Source of the DNA: an uncultured Pelagibacteraceae bacterium
GTDB lineage: Bacteria > Pseudomonadota > Alphaproteobacteria > Pelagibacterales > Pelagibacteraceae
Direction of reading: 5' to 3'
Length of the DNA stretch: 64,000 nt
Assembly (NCBI GenBank): GCA_902529645.1
Contig: CABZXO010000005.1
Span: 1-64,000 of the forward strand
A program made the position numbers and the translations under genes. A model generated the notes under the pieces. The model worked only from the letters and a program-made list of their open reading frames with translations. It ran no database searches and was not told the origin of the DNA. The stretch's first letter is position 1, and each line of letters starts with the position of its first letter. Positions 10,407-20,350 of the stretch are shown here, piece by piece.

Positions 10407-10577
10407 ATGAACAAATTTGAATTTAAAAATCTTGTTAAAAACTTGAAAGACTCTTTAAAGGAAAAAGCATTCTTTAAGGAACTACGTAAAGAAGTTGAGA
10501 CTGGCGCGAACGGAACTCAAGATTACGTAGTCAAAAAAGGAATTAACAAAGACACAATTGCAACTACAAGACAGTAG
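10407..10577 (+). CDS. Small hypothetical protein (56 aa)
   Basis: MNKFEFKNLVKNLKDSLKEKAFFKELRKEVETGANGTQDYVVKKGINKDTIATTRQ; internal ATG preferred over listed start at 10308, which overlaps sufA. Confidence 0.5.
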   Translation: MNKFEFKNLVKNLKDSLKEKAFFKELRKEVETGANGTQDYVVKKGINKDTIATTRQ

Positions 10578-10584
10578 CTAAAAC

Positions 10585-11991
10585 TTAGCAACTATAATAC
10601 ATCTCAAACTCAACAGGATGAGGTGCGTGTTCAAATTTGTGAATTTCTTCGAACTTCAAAGCAATATAAGCATCGATTTGATCATCAGAAAATACACCAC
10701 CTTGAGTTAAAAATTCTCTATCTTTATCAAGACTTTCCATTGCTTCTCTTAATGATCCACATACAGTCGGAATAGATTTAACTTCCTCTGGTGGTAGTTC
10801 GTATAAATCTTTGTCAAATGACTCCCCTGGATGAATTTTATTTTTAATTCCATCTATTCCAGCCATTAGCATTGCTGCAAACGTTAAATAAGGATTTCCT
10901 GAAGCGTCTGGAAATCTAATCTCACATCTTGCACCTTTTTTACTTAAGGTAATAGGAATTCTGCACGATGCAGATCTATTTCTTGCTGAATAAGCTAGTA
11001 ATACAGGAGCTTCAAAGCCTGGAATTAATCTCTTGTAGCTATTTGTAGTTGCATTCGAAAATGCATTAATTGCTTTTGCATGTTTTAGAATTCCACCAAT
11101 ATAATGTAAAGCTGTTTCGGATAAGCCTGCATAAGCGTCTCCAGAAAACACTGGTGTATCACCTTTCCATATTGATTGGTGCGTGTGCATTCCAGAACCA
11201 TTATCACCTGCAACTGGTTTAGGCATAAATGTTGCTGTTTTCCCAAATGAGTGAGTTACCATTTGAACTACGTATTTATATAATTGTACATTATCAGCTT
11301 GATCAACCAAAGTTCCAAAATACATTCCTAATTCGTGTTGACTTGGAGCTACTTCATGGTGATGTTTTTCAACTTTAATACCCACATCTTTTAAGTTTTT
11401 TAAATACTCGCTCCTCATATCCTGCTCACTATCTACAGGTGGAACAGGAAAATATCCTCCTTTAATACCAGGTCTGTGACCCATATTTCCGTTTTCATAT
11501 TCTTTCCCAGAATTATAGGGACCCTCTTTACTGTCTAGAACAAAGCCACACTCATTCATATCATTTTTAATTCGAACATCGTCAAAGACAAAAAACTCTG
11601 GCTCTGGACCAAAGAATGCTTTATCACCAATTCCAGAAGCCTTTAAATATTCCTCAGCTTTTTTTGCTATACCTCTGGGATCTCTTTCATATGGTGTTTT
11701 TTTTATCGCATCCAGAATGTCACAAAACAAAACTACAGTATTATGAGATGTAAAAGGATCCATAAACATTCTAGAAGTATCAGGCTTTAGAATCATGTCA
11801 GATTCATTAATTGCTTTCCATCCTGCAATAGAAGAACCATCAAAAAATACTCCTTCATTTAACATCCCTTCATCAACTACTGTTGAGTCCATAGTTAAAT
11901 GCTGAAGTTTACCTCTTGGATCTGTAAATCTTAAATCTACAAATTCTGCATCTTTTTCTTTGATATACTTTAGAACGTTCGTTGCACTCAT
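10585..11991 (-). CDS. glnA: Glutamine synthetase type I
   Basis: [64 protein letters not shown]. Confidence 0.98.
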   Translation of the reverse strand: MSATNVLKYIKEKDAEFVDLRFTDPRGKLQHLTMDSTVVDEGMLNEGVFFDGSSIAGWKAINESDMILKPDTSRMFMDPFTSHNTVVLFCDILDAIKKTPYERDPRGIAKKAEEYLKASGIGDKAFFGPEPEFFVFDDVRIKNDMNECGFVLDSKEGPYNSGKEYENGNMGHRPGIKGGYFPVPPVDSEQDMRSEYLKNLKDVGIKVEKHHHEVAPSQHELGMYFGTLVDQADNVQLYKYVVQMVTHSFGKTATFMPKPVAGDNGSGMHTHQSIWKGDTPVFSGDAYAGLSETALHYIGGILKHAKAINAFSNATTNSYKRLIPGFEAPVLLAYSARNRSASCRIPITLSKKGARCEIRFPDASGNPYLTFAAMLMAGIDGIKNKIHPGESFDKDLYELPPEEVKSIPTVCGSLREAMESLDKDREFLTQGGVFSDDQIDAYIALKFEEIHKFEHAPHPVEFEMYYSC

Positions 11992-12127
11992 TTTGTCTCC
12001 TATGTAATTTTGTTTGGCCTAATTACCAAAAAAATAATGGAAAATATTGCTTATTTAATAAATAACACCTATGCAATTTTCACATAAGTAGTGTAATTAG
12101 TCACTGAATTTTAAAGAAATTAAAACA

Positions 12128-12610
12128 ATGAATACAATACTATTTAAAGAGCCGGTTAAAAGAGCAGAAAAAGCAATTAAAGAATTTAATCCTAATCTAA
12201 GAGTTATAGTCTTAGAGCAAACAGCAAGGACAGCAAAAGATGCTTCTACAGCTTTAGGTTGTAAAGTTGGAGCAATTGTAAAAAGCTTACTTTTCAAAGC
12301 AGGAGAAGAATTTATTCTTTGTTTAGTTTCAGGAGATAAAAGATGTTCTTTGAATAAGTTAAAAAAAATCTTAAATGAAAAAAACGTTTCTATGGCTAAT
12401 CCTGAAGATGTTAAAAAAGTTACAGGTTATACAATCGGGGGTGTTTCCCCAACAGGTCATTTGATAAAAATAAAAATATTTATTGATGAAAATTTAAAAA
12501 ATTTTGACTCTATCTTTGCAGCAGCTGGACATCCTAATGCAGTTTTTAAAATAGATTTTGAAAGTTTAAAATCATTAACTTCAGGTGTAACAAAAGAGAT
12601 AACAGAATGA
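12128..12610 (+). CDS. YbaK/EbsC family aminoacyl-tRNA deacylase
   Basis: TARTAKDASTALGCKVGAIVKSLLF, GYTIGGVSPTGH, AAGHPNAVF. Confidence 0.9.
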   Translation: MNTILFKEPVKRAEKAIKEFNPNLRVIVLEQTARTAKDASTALGCKVGAIVKSLLFKAGEEFILCLVSGDKRCSLNKLKKILNEKNVSMANPEDVKKVTGYTIGGVSPTGHLIKIKIFIDENLKNFDSIFAAAGHPNAVFKIDFESLKSLTSGVTKEITE

Positions 12611-13494
12611 GAAAACCTAAGTTAGTTGATTATTTGTTGTTGACTATATTGTCTTTAATATGGGCTTCAGCTTTTTTTAATATTAAAATTGCAACATATT
12701 CTTTTGGACCTATTACAATAGGTTTTTTAAGATCTTTTTTAGGCGCTATGCCTGTTTTAATTTTATGCTTTTATAAAAATATCAAAATCGAAGCATTTTC
12801 AAAAGATTGGAAGTGGTTTGCAATTATAGGATTAGTAAACTTAGCTATACCATTTATGCTAATTTCATATGGAGTAAATTATGTGCAAAGTAACTTAGCA
12901 GCTATTTTAATGTCTACAACACCTTTAAGCTCAACAGTTTTAGCTCACTTTTTTTTAAAGGGAGAAAAATTTAATTTATTAAAAACAATAGGTTTATTGA
13001 TAGGCTTTTCAGGAATAGTATTTTTATTTTCTGATAATTTTTTAATTAATGAAAATAATTTTATAGCTGCACTTTTAATTTTGCTTGGGTCTACTTGTTA
13101 TGTGATTGGGGGAGTAATTACTTTAAAAATTAGTGACAAGAAAAATGAGAATGTTACAGGTTCCATATTAATTTGGTCAACAATTATACTTTTTCCATTT
13201 ACTATAATTTTTGAAAAACCTTGGATGTTGAACCCTTCAACGCACTCAATTATATCGGTTATATATTTAGGAATATTTCCTACCGGCATAGCATGGTTAT
13301 TGAGATTCAGAATTTTAAAGACAAATGGTCTTATATTTCATTCACAAGTTTCATACATAATTCCAATTTTTGGAATTATTTTAGGATACATATTTTTGAA
13401 TGAAATAATTACCTCAAAAATTGTAGTTGCATTAATTGCAGTATTTATTGGAATATATTTAGCAAGAAAAGCAGATTATAAAAATGTTACTTAA
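12607..13494 (+). CDS. EamA/DMT family transporter
   Basis: Ten-TM hydrophobic pattern; LLTILSLIWASAFFNIKIA. Confidence 0.88.
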   Translation: MRKPKLVDYLLLTILSLIWASAFFNIKIATYSFGPITIGFLRSFLGAMPVLILCFYKNIKIEAFSKDWKWFAIIGLVNLAIPFMLISYGVNYVQSNLAAILMSTTPLSSTVLAHFFLKGEKFNLLKTIGLLIGFSGIVFLFSDNFLINENNFIAALLILLGSTCYVIGGVITLKISDKKNENVTGSILIWSTIILFPFTIIFEKPWMLNPSTHSIISVIYLGIFPTGIAWLLRFRILKTNGLIFHSQVSYIIPIFGIILGYIFLNEIITSKIVVALIAVFIGIYLARKADYKNVT

Positions 13495-14392
13495 TTTTTG
13501 CGATTGCTTCGATATGTGAAGGATTTGTTTCACAGCATCCTCCAAGAATAGTTGCTCCGGCGTCTTTAAATTTTTTAGCAATTTCTTGAATTCTAGTTGG
13601 AGTCAAATCTTGTCTTTTTCCTAAAATTTCATTTGGATTAGATTTTTTACCTAAAAAAACTGTTGTATAACTTTGTTTTAGATTAGTGGTAACAAAGCCA
13701 TTCAATTTAAAACCAAAAGGTATGTTTAAATCTCTTAATTCCTCTAAATTTTTCTCAAAATTTTCAGGAGAAACGCATGACAACATTACTCCAAGAGCAT
13801 TTTCATCAATTATATTTTTTATATCTTTGATCTTTTCCCCACTTGGTAAAGTAGTTCCTTCAGATATATGTAATCCAACTAAATAAGGTTTTTTAAATTC
13901 TTTCACTGCATCTATCCCACATTTAACCTCTTTAATACTACTCCAAACATCAAAGTAAAAAAAATCAACATATGGATTTAACGTCTTTGCCTGACTGTAA
14001 AAATTTTCAATAATTTCAATTTCATCTCTATTATCTGCTTCATATGTTAAATTTTGAGGGGGTATACCGCCAGCAATATAAGTATTAGGAAAATTTTGTT
14101 TTGCAGCCTGCGCAATTTCACCAGCTTTTTGATTTAAATACTCAAATTTATCTAAAAGGCTATTCTCTTTTAAACGTTTTTGTCGTGTTGCAAAAGTTGT
14201 AGTGACAATAACTTCTGCCCCAGCTTTTATAAAATCAACGTGGGTATCTAAAACAAGTTGATGATAATTTGCATCCAATATAGCATTAGCACTCCATAGT
14301 GTTGAATTTGGCTTCATCCCTCTTGCAAGTAATTCCTGACCCATTCCTCCATCTAATATTCTTATTTTTTTAAAAAAATCTTTGTTAATCAT
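13487..14392 (-). CDS. Homocysteine S-methyltransferase family protein
   Basis: ILDGGMGQELLARG, GLHISEGTTLPSG, ATILGGCCETNPSHIEAI. Confidence 0.9.
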   Translation of the reverse strand: MINKDFFKKIRILDGGMGQELLARGMKPNSTLWSANAILDANYHQLVLDTHVDFIKAGAEVIVTTTFATRQKRLKENSLLDKFEYLNQKAGEIAQAAKQNFPNTYIAGGIPPQNLTYEADNRDEIEIIENFYSQAKTLNPYVDFFYFDVWSSIKEVKCGIDAVKEFKKPYLVGLHISEGTTLPSGEKIKDIKNIIDENALGVMLSCVSPENFEKNLEELRDLNIPFGFKLNGFVTTNLKQSYTTVFLGKKSNPNEILGKRQDLTPTRIQEIAKKFKDAGATILGGCCETNPSHIEAIAKIK

Positions 14393-14982
14393 TATTTTTT
14401 AAAAATGATTTTAGCGTTAAAAGAAAAAGATCTTCTTTCAGAATTGATATTAAAAGGATATGCAGTATGCATTAAATAGTTTGGAAAAATTAGTAAGTCT
14501 CGTTCTCTAGGCACAATATTGAAAATGCTTCTGCTTAAAAAACCTTTTTGTCCATTTATAAAATCAATTGTGCCATTAGTCTTATCTTTTTTATTTTTTA
14601 AAAGTTTATTTTTAGTCATATTTTTTGGGATTTTTAAATATCCTATACCAGATAAATCTCCGTCATGATAATGAATAGGATTATATTCATTTTTAAATTG
14701 GCTAACTACCCATAAATTTAATATTTTTATATCTTTAACTTTTTTAATTTTTTCATTTTTAAGAAAATCTTTGATATTTTTTTTTATTTCTCTTTCTAAA
14801 TTTTTTTTTATAAAATTATTTGAAATTTTAACTTCTTTTTTAATTTGACTAGCTAGTTTGGAGCTATAATCGTTCTTTTTTGTTAAATCTTTATTGTCAA
14901 TTTCTTTATTTAAGATATCTAAAAATTTCTTTGAAATTTTTGTTTTTCCTATAGTTGGACCAAAAGGCTTAATATTTTTCAT
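14392..14982 (-). CDS. Putative 2OG-Fe(II) oxygenase (TIGR02466-like)
   Basis: YNPIHYHDGDLSGIGYLKIP ... LLIFPNYLMHTAYPF...ERRSFSFN: HxD...H...R facial-triad pattern. Confidence 0.7.
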   Translation of the reverse strand: MKNIKPFGPTIGKTKISKKFLDILNKEIDNKDLTKKNDYSSKLASQIKKEVKISNNFIKKNLEREIKKNIKDFLKNEKIKKVKDIKILNLWVVSQFKNEYNPIHYHDGDLSGIGYLKIPKNMTKNKLLKNKKDKTNGTIDFINGQKGFLSRSIFNIVPRERDLLIFPNYLMHTAYPFNINSERRSFSFNAKIIFKK

Positions 14983-15019
14983 AATTCTCTAAATATCTTA
15001 AAAGTAAATTTATTCAATA

Positions 15020-15766
15020 TTAAGCTATAAGTTTAATTCCTATTCTTATTGCGACAAAAATAACAAGAAAAGAAGTTAGTAAAGCTAATATTTTGTTTGG
15101 TAGAAATTTAATGTTTAATACGCTACCAATTTGTCCCCCAACAAGCACCGATAAAAATAATGGCCAATAGATAATTACCTGGTCTAAAATCTGATCTTTT
15201 GTTAGCTGTCCAGCTATTCCAAAGATAGAATTGATTAATATAAATAAAGATGCACTACTGGCAATATGTCTAGGATATCCAGCTTTCATTAAAAATAGAA
15301 GAGGGCTTAAAAAAATTCCTCCACCAATTCCTACTATACCTGACATAAAGCCAATTATTGACCCAATAGAAATTGATATTAATTTTGGTATTTGGTTAAT
15401 TTTAATTTTTTCTTCACTAAAAGATTTACTCTCAATTAGTAAAAAAATGCCTGCAACCAACAAAACACAAAATAATAAAATCTCAAATAAACTTTTTTCA
15501 ATTGTTATTGATCCTCCAATAAATGCAAAAGGAATTGAGCCAATTAAATAAGGAAAAAGTAAATTAAAGTTTATATTTTTAGATCTTAAAAAATTGATAG
15601 AATTACCAGATACAACAATAATATTACATACAAGAGCTATAACGGGAAATATTGTGTAAGGTACACCCCAAATTAAAAGTATTGCAAGATATGTTGAGCC
15701 TCCCCCAAAACCAACACTTGAGTATATTAATGCAGTTACAAAGAAAAGAATTGATAATATAATCAT
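15020..15766 (-). CDS. Sulfite exporter TauE/SafE family protein
   Basis: YSSVGFGGGSTYLAILLIWG, GSIIGFMSGIVGIGGGIFLSPLL. Confidence 0.93.
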   Translation of the reverse strand: MIILSILFFVTALIYSSVGFGGGSTYLAILLIWGVPYTIFPVIALVCNIIVVSGNSINFLRSKNINFNLLFPYLIGSIPFAFIGGSITIEKSLFEILLFCVLLVAGIFLLIESKSFSEEKIKINQIPKLISISIGSIIGFMSGIVGIGGGIFLSPLLFLMKAGYPRHIASSASLFILINSIFGIAGQLTKDQILDQVIIYWPLFLSVLVGGQIGSVLNIKFLPNKILALLTSFLVIFVAIRIGIKLIA

Positions 15767-15775
15767 TTATAAATT

Positions 15776-16276
15776 ATGGATGTCAATATAGCTTTATTAA
15801 CTGTAACAGATACAAGAACATTTGATAATGATAAATCAGGTGCAATCCTGGTTGAAAAAATTAAAGAGGCTCAGCATAAATTGATTGATAGAAAAATTTG
15901 TAAAGATAATAAAGAGGATATTGTTAAAATTTTAAAAGAATGGACAAATCAAAAAAATATAGATGTCATAATCACTACTGGAGGTACAGGTCTAACTGGA
16001 AGAGATATAACTCCGGAAGCAGTAAATGAAATTGCAGATAAACATATACCCGGATTTGGAGAGGTTTTTAGAACAATAAGTCTAAAAACAGTTGGAACTT
16101 CATCTATACAATCCAGGGCGTGCGCTGCATTATCAAATGGCAAATATATATTTGCATTACCTGGTTCATCAGGAGGAGTGACTGATGCATGGGATGGAAT
16201 TTTGAAACATCAATTAGATGTTAATCACAAACCTTGTAATTTTGTTGAATTGTTTCCTAGATTAAAAGAAAAATAA
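15776..16276 (+). CDS. moaB: Molybdenum cofactor biosynthesis protein B
   Basis: LLTVTDTRTFDNDKSG, ITTGGTGLTGRDITPEAV, FALPGSSGGVTDAWDGIL. Confidence 0.93.
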   Translation: MDVNIALLTVTDTRTFDNDKSGAILVEKIKEAQHKLIDRKICKDNKEDIVKILKEWTNQKNIDVIITTGGTGLTGRDITPEAVNEIADKHIPGFGEVFRTISLKTVGTSSIQSRACAALSNGKYIFALPGSSGGVTDAWDGILKHQLDVNHKPCNFVELFPRLKEK

Positions 16277-16522
16277 TTATTTTTGATATTTTTCTTTCCA
16301 TTCAGAGTAAGGCATCCCATATACATGCTCCCTTGCATCAGGATCTGAAATTTTTATACCTTTTTTTTCTGCTTCTTCTCTATACCATCTAGATAAACAG
16401 TTTCTGCAAAAACCAGCTAAATTCATGAGGTCAATATTTTGCACATCCTTTCTAGCGTCTAAATGTTTAATAAGTCTTTCAAGAGTAGCTGATTGAATAT
16501 CTTTTTTGAGTCTCTCATCCAT
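16277..16522 (-). CDS. DUF1244 family protein
   Basis: LIKHLDARKDVQNIDLMNLAGFCRNCLSRWYREEA. Confidence 0.88.
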   Translation of the reverse strand: MDERLKKDIQSATLERLIKHLDARKDVQNIDLMNLAGFCRNCLSRWYREEAEKKGIKISDPDAREHVYGMPYSEWKEKYQK

Positions 16523-17099
16523 AATTTACATTTCTATTTTTTATTTTTATTCTAAAAGCCAATAACACTATTATCATTATAAAGTATATTAAAGGCTTAA
16601 AAAAAATCGTTTTTGATAACCATATATAATGAAGAGATCCGAAAATGGCTATTATATAAACCAATCTATGTAATTTTTTCCAATTATTTTTAAGTAACTT
16701 TGCCATTTTTTTCGATGAGGTAATCGCTAAAGGAATTAATAATAGCCATGCAGCAAAACCAATAAATATATATTTTTTTTTAACAACATCATCTAATATT
16801 GGTTGCCAATCAAATCTATAATCTAATCCAACATAGGTTAACAAATGAAGTGTTGCATAAAAAAAAACAAATAATCCTAATGTTCTTCTAAAACTTACCC
16901 AAACAGATAAATTTGTAATTCTTTTAAGCGGACTCATGGAAAGTGTAAGGCAAAGAAAAATTAATGTCCACTCACCTGTAAAATGAGTAATTTCTTTAAC
17001 TGGTTCAGGACCTAATTTATTTAAAAAAATTTTGTATAAAATGACTAAAAAAGGGATTGTGCTTAAAATAAATACACTAGGCTTTAAATATTTTTGCAT
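16515..17099 (-). CDS. msrQ: MsrQ heme-binding membrane subunit
   Basis: TGEWTLIFLCLTLSMSPLKRI, RRTLGLFVFFYATLHLLTYVGLDYRFDW, WKKLHRLVYI; adjacent to msrP. Confidence 0.93.
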   Translation of the reverse strand: MQKYLKPSVFILSTIPFLVILYKIFLNKLGPEPVKEITHFTGEWTLIFLCLTLSMSPLKRITNLSVWVSFRRTLGLFVFFYATLHLLTYVGLDYRFDWQPILDDVVKKKYIFIGFAAWLLLIPLAITSSKKMAKLLKNNWKKLHRLVYIIAIFGSLHYIWLSKTIFFKPLIYFIMIIVLLAFRIKIKNRNVNYG

Positions 17100-18004
17100 T
17101 AAAAATATTTTTTAAGATCCATACCAGTGTATAAACTCGCAACCTCATCTCCATAACCGTTGAACATTAAAGTTTTTATTCTAGGTGCCCAAACTCCCTC
17201 ACCAATTATTCTTTCAGTTGCTTGCGACCATCTTGGATGATTAACATTAGGATTAACGTTGGAGTAAAATCCATATTCCCTAGGAGAAGCCCACATCCAT
17301 GAAGAAGTAGGCATTTTTTGGACAAATTTAATTTTAACAATTGCTTTTGCACTTTTAAAACCATACTTCCAAGGAATAAATATTCTTAAAGGTGCTCCAT
17401 TTTGATTTGGAAGTTTTTTTCCATATAAACCAGTCACAACAGTGGTTAAAGGATGCATTGCTTCATCAATTCTCAAACCTTCATTGTATGGCCAGTTTAA
17501 AACAGGGTATCTTTGACCTTTCATTTGTGCAGGATCGTATACACTTTCGAATTCTACAAATTTTGCTTTATTAGTTGGATTAACTTTTGACAGTAATTCA
17601 CTTAAAGAAAAACCCATCCAAGGAATTACCATAGACCAACCCTCAACGCATCTTAATCGATATATTCTCTCTTCAGAAACAAACATTTCTGAGATCTCCT
17701 CCATAGATAATTTAATAGGTTTTTCTACTTCACCCTCAATACTAATTTCCCATGGTGTAGTTTTAAATGTTTTAGAATTTCTATATGGGTCACTTTTTGA
17801 TGTTCCAAACTCATAATAATTATTATAAGTCGTTATATCTTTATAACTAGTTAATTTATCTCTTCCACTTGCTAAAGATTTATTAACAAAGGGTATAGTG
17901 GATATTGCTAAAGAGCTTGCACTAAGCCCTATAGATTTAATAAAAGATCTTCTATTTTTATAAACATTCTCTGGTGTAATTTCTGAATTTTTAAATTTAA
18001 TCAT
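17099..18004 (-). CDS. msrP: Molybdopterin methionine sulfoxide reductase catalytic subunit MsrP, Tat signal
   Basis: NRRSFIKSIG twin-arginine motif; YRLRCVEGWSMVIPWMGFSL; WASPREYGFYSNVNPNVNHPRWSQ. Confidence 0.95.
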   Translation of the reverse strand: MIKFKNSEITPENVYKNRRSFIKSIGLSASSLAISTIPFVNKSLASGRDKLTSYKDITTYNNYYEFGTSKSDPYRNSKTFKTTPWEISIEGEVEKPIKLSMEEISEMFVSEERIYRLRCVEGWSMVIPWMGFSLSELLSKVNPTNKAKFVEFESVYDPAQMKGQRYPVLNWPYNEGLRIDEAMHPLTTVVTGLYGKKLPNQNGAPLRIFIPWKYGFKSAKAIVKIKFVQKMPTSSWMWASPREYGFYSNVNPNVNHPRWSQATERIIGEGVWAPRIKTLMFNGYGDEVASLYTGMDLKKYF

Positions 18005-18005
18005 T

Positions 18006-18452
18006 TTAATTATTTATAGATATCCCCTTTAACCATTCGCTTTTCTCATTTTTATAATGTTCTTTTTTCCAAATCGGTGATCTTTTTTTAATTTCTTCAA
18101 TTATGTATCTAGACAATACAAATGCTTGATCTCTATGTTTGCAGGCTACACCAATAATAATGCTTTTTTCATTCAAACCCACATAACCTTTAACATGCTC
18201 AATAAATACTGCTTTATCTTTAATATTTAACTTATTATCTGCATCTTCGTAAATTTCCTCAAAACTTCTAATCACTATGCTGTCTTTGGTATCATAAGTA
18301 ATACCAGTCACTGATTTATTTTCATTTAAATCTCTTACAGTTCCAACAAAATATATTATAGCTCCAAATTTTGATTGATTTAAAAAATTTTCTGCTTTCG
18401 AAATTTCAATAGTCTCTTTTTTTGAAGTATCAATAATTTTAGCATGTAGCAT
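18006..18452 (-). CDS. moaE: Molybdopterin synthase catalytic subunit
   Basis: GAIIYFVGTVRDLN, VACKHRDQAFVLSRYIIEEIKKRSPIWKKE. Confidence 0.93.
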   Translation of the reverse strand: MLHAKIIDTSKKETIEISKAENFLNQSKFGAIIYFVGTVRDLNENKSVTGITYDTKDSIVIRSFEEIYEDADNKLNIKDKAVFIEHVKGYVGLNEKSIIIGVACKHRDQAFVLSRYIIEEIKKRSPIWKKEHYKNEKSEWLKGISINN

Positions 18453-18721
18453 TAACCGCCTCCTATTGGAGGTATAATGCTAAAGTTTTGTTTTTTAACT
18501 ATTTTATAATTGTCTGAGACAATTTTATCATCAGAGGAACAAAAAGCTGATGATTTAATAATCTTTTTGAATGTTTCATTTCCTTTAAAATTAAGATCAA
18601 CAAAATTTATCATTTGGTTTCTTAGATCTTTAATTGAGGAATTTTCAACTAATTCAAAGTCTAAATGCGCTTTATTACTAAATTCTCTTGCTGCGCCAAA
18701 TAGTTCAACTGATACTTTCAT
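18452..18721 (-). CDS. moaD: Molybdopterin synthase sulfur carrier subunit
   Basis: Ubiquitin-like small protein ending FSIIPPIGGG. Confidence 0.9.
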   Translation of the reverse strand: MKVSVELFGAAREFSNKAHLDFELVENSSIKDLRNQMINFVDLNFKGNETFKKIIKSSAFCSSDDKIVSDNYKIVKKQNFSIIPPIGGG

Positions 18722-19266
18722 TAAAAAATTTTTTTTAAAAAATCTGGAAGTCCATCAGGGTTTTTCCACAAACCACTTTTTCCACCTTCTTTGATTAATA
18801 ACTTAATATTATCAATTTTAAGATGTGGATTTACAATTTTGCTTAAATCATAAATTGTGATTAAGGCAGAATTAACCCCCATGATAGCTTCCATCTCAAC
18901 ACCTGTTTTTGCCACCGTTGAGACCACACAAAAAACTTCTAATGAACTGTCTAATTCATTCATAATTATTTTGGTAGCGGTATGGTTAATTGGAAGTGGG
19001 TGACATAAAGGAATAAGTTCACTTGTTTTTTTTACACCTAGCACAGCCGATACCTCAGCTAATGTAATAGGGTCTCCCTTAGGCATCTTTTTATTTTTAA
19101 TTAGATCAAAAACTTCTTTTCCTACATAAATTTTACCTGACGCAAGGGCTCTTCTAAAAGTTTCTTTTTTTGAAGAAACATCAACCATGTTGAAAGAATT
19201 TTTTTTAAATACTTCTTTCGCCCAATCTTTAAGTTCCTCTTGATTTATAATTTTTAATTTAGACAT
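18721..19266 (-). CDS. moaC: Cyclic pyranopterin monophosphate synthase
   Basis: VDVSSKKETFRRALASG, LIPLCHPLPI, GVEMEAIMGVNSALITIYD. Confidence 0.94.
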   Translation of the reverse strand: MSKLKIINQEELKDWAKEVFKKNSFNMVDVSSKKETFRRALASGKIYVGKEVFDLIKNKKMPKGDPITLAEVSAVLGVKKTSELIPLCHPLPINHTATKIIMNELDSSLEVFCVVSTVAKTGVEMEAIMGVNSALITIYDLSKIVNPHLKIDNIKLLIKEGGKSGLWKNPDGLPDFLKKIF

Positions 19267-20258
19267 TAACCACCTGTAGTAGATAAATTTTTAGTTAAAC
19301 CAGTTTCACCAAGCTCTAAATAGTGGGTTTCTTTTTTAAACTTCATTTGTCCCATTATGAGATCTTGCAATTCATCTATTTGATCATCTTTTTGCAACAA
19401 ATGTCTTATACTTATTCCAGTGTTACCAAATAGACATAATCTCAAATCTCCTCTAGATGTAATTCTTAAACGATTACAGCTTCTACAAAAATTTTTAGAG
19501 TAGGGCGCTATAATTCCAAATTTCCCTTTGTATTTTGGATTGATAAAATTTAGTGATGGTCCTGCATCCTTGCCTAATGTTTGAAAAATCCAATTATTTT
19601 TATTTAAGTATTCTTTGAAGATTTTCGAAGATATATGGTATTTTTTAAAATAATCTAAGTTATCTCCTGTTTGCATTAATTCTATATATCTAAAATCAAC
19701 TTTGTTCTCTTTTATAAATTCTGCCCAATTTTCAAAATCTTTATTAGATGAATTTATACCATTCAAAAGCACTGCATTAATTTTAATATTTTCAAAATAT
19801 AAATCTTGAAGATTTTTTATTCCTTTTAAAATCTCAGGTAATCGATCATGACCTGTAACTTTTTTAAATGTATTTCTATCCAAACTATCAATACTAATAT
19901 TAATACCATTTAAGCCACTATCCACAAACATCTTTGCTTTTTTATCTAAGTGATAACCGTTTGTAGTAATTACAACTTTTTTTATTCCAGCTTCATTTTT
20001 TAAGATCTTGATTATATCAAAAAAATCTTTTCTTACTGTTGGTTCGCCACCTGTAAGTCTTATTTTACATACACCCAATTTCGAAAAAACTTTTGCTAAA
20101 CGTTTAATTTCTTCCAAGTGTAGAAATTTTCTATTGTCACTTTTATCAATTTGATAACCATTAGGTAAACAATATCCACATTTAAAGTTACATACATCAG
20201 TAATTGAAAGCCTTATATATGGAAAGTTTCTACCAAAATTATCTCTTAAAATTTTCAT
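19266..20258 (-). CDS. moaA: GTP 3',8-cyclase (radical SAM)
   Basis: RLSITDVCNFKCGYC, KIRLTGGEPTVRKD, FCRSCNRLRITSRGDLRLCLFG, C-terminal GG; start set to MKILRD at 20258. Confidence 0.95.
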   Translation of the reverse strand: MKILRDNFGRNFPYIRLSITDVCNFKCGYCLPNGYQIDKSDNRKFLHLEEIKRLAKVFSKLGVCKIRLTGGEPTVRKDFFDIIKILKNEAGIKKVVITTNGYHLDKKAKMFVDSGLNGINISIDSLDRNTFKKVTGHDRLPEILKGIKNLQDLYFENIKINAVLLNGINSSNKDFENWAEFIKENKVDFRYIELMQTGDNLDYFKKYHISSKIFKEYLNKNNWIFQTLGKDAGPSLNFINPKYKGKFGIIAPYSKNFCRSCNRLRITSRGDLRLCLFGNTGISIRHLLQKDDQIDELQDLIMGQMKFKKETHYLELGETGLTKNLSTTGG

Positions 20259-20350
20259 TATAGTTAAAGATATCATATTTAATAAAATTAATCATGATTG
20301 AATTAACTTTAAAATTATGAATAAATACTTAAAAACAATATTAACTCAAG

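Noticed and set aside
11992-12127. NtrC or sigma54 promoter upstream of glnA
   Set aside because: No convincing TGGCAC-N5-TTGC or NtrC dyad found by eye.
13487-14392. Possible SAM-V riboswitch for the homocysteine S-methyltransferase
   Set aside because: SAM-V riboswitches are known before bhmt in SAR11, but this gene abuts its upstream neighbour with no leader space, and the short gap above 14982 shows no recognisable structure.
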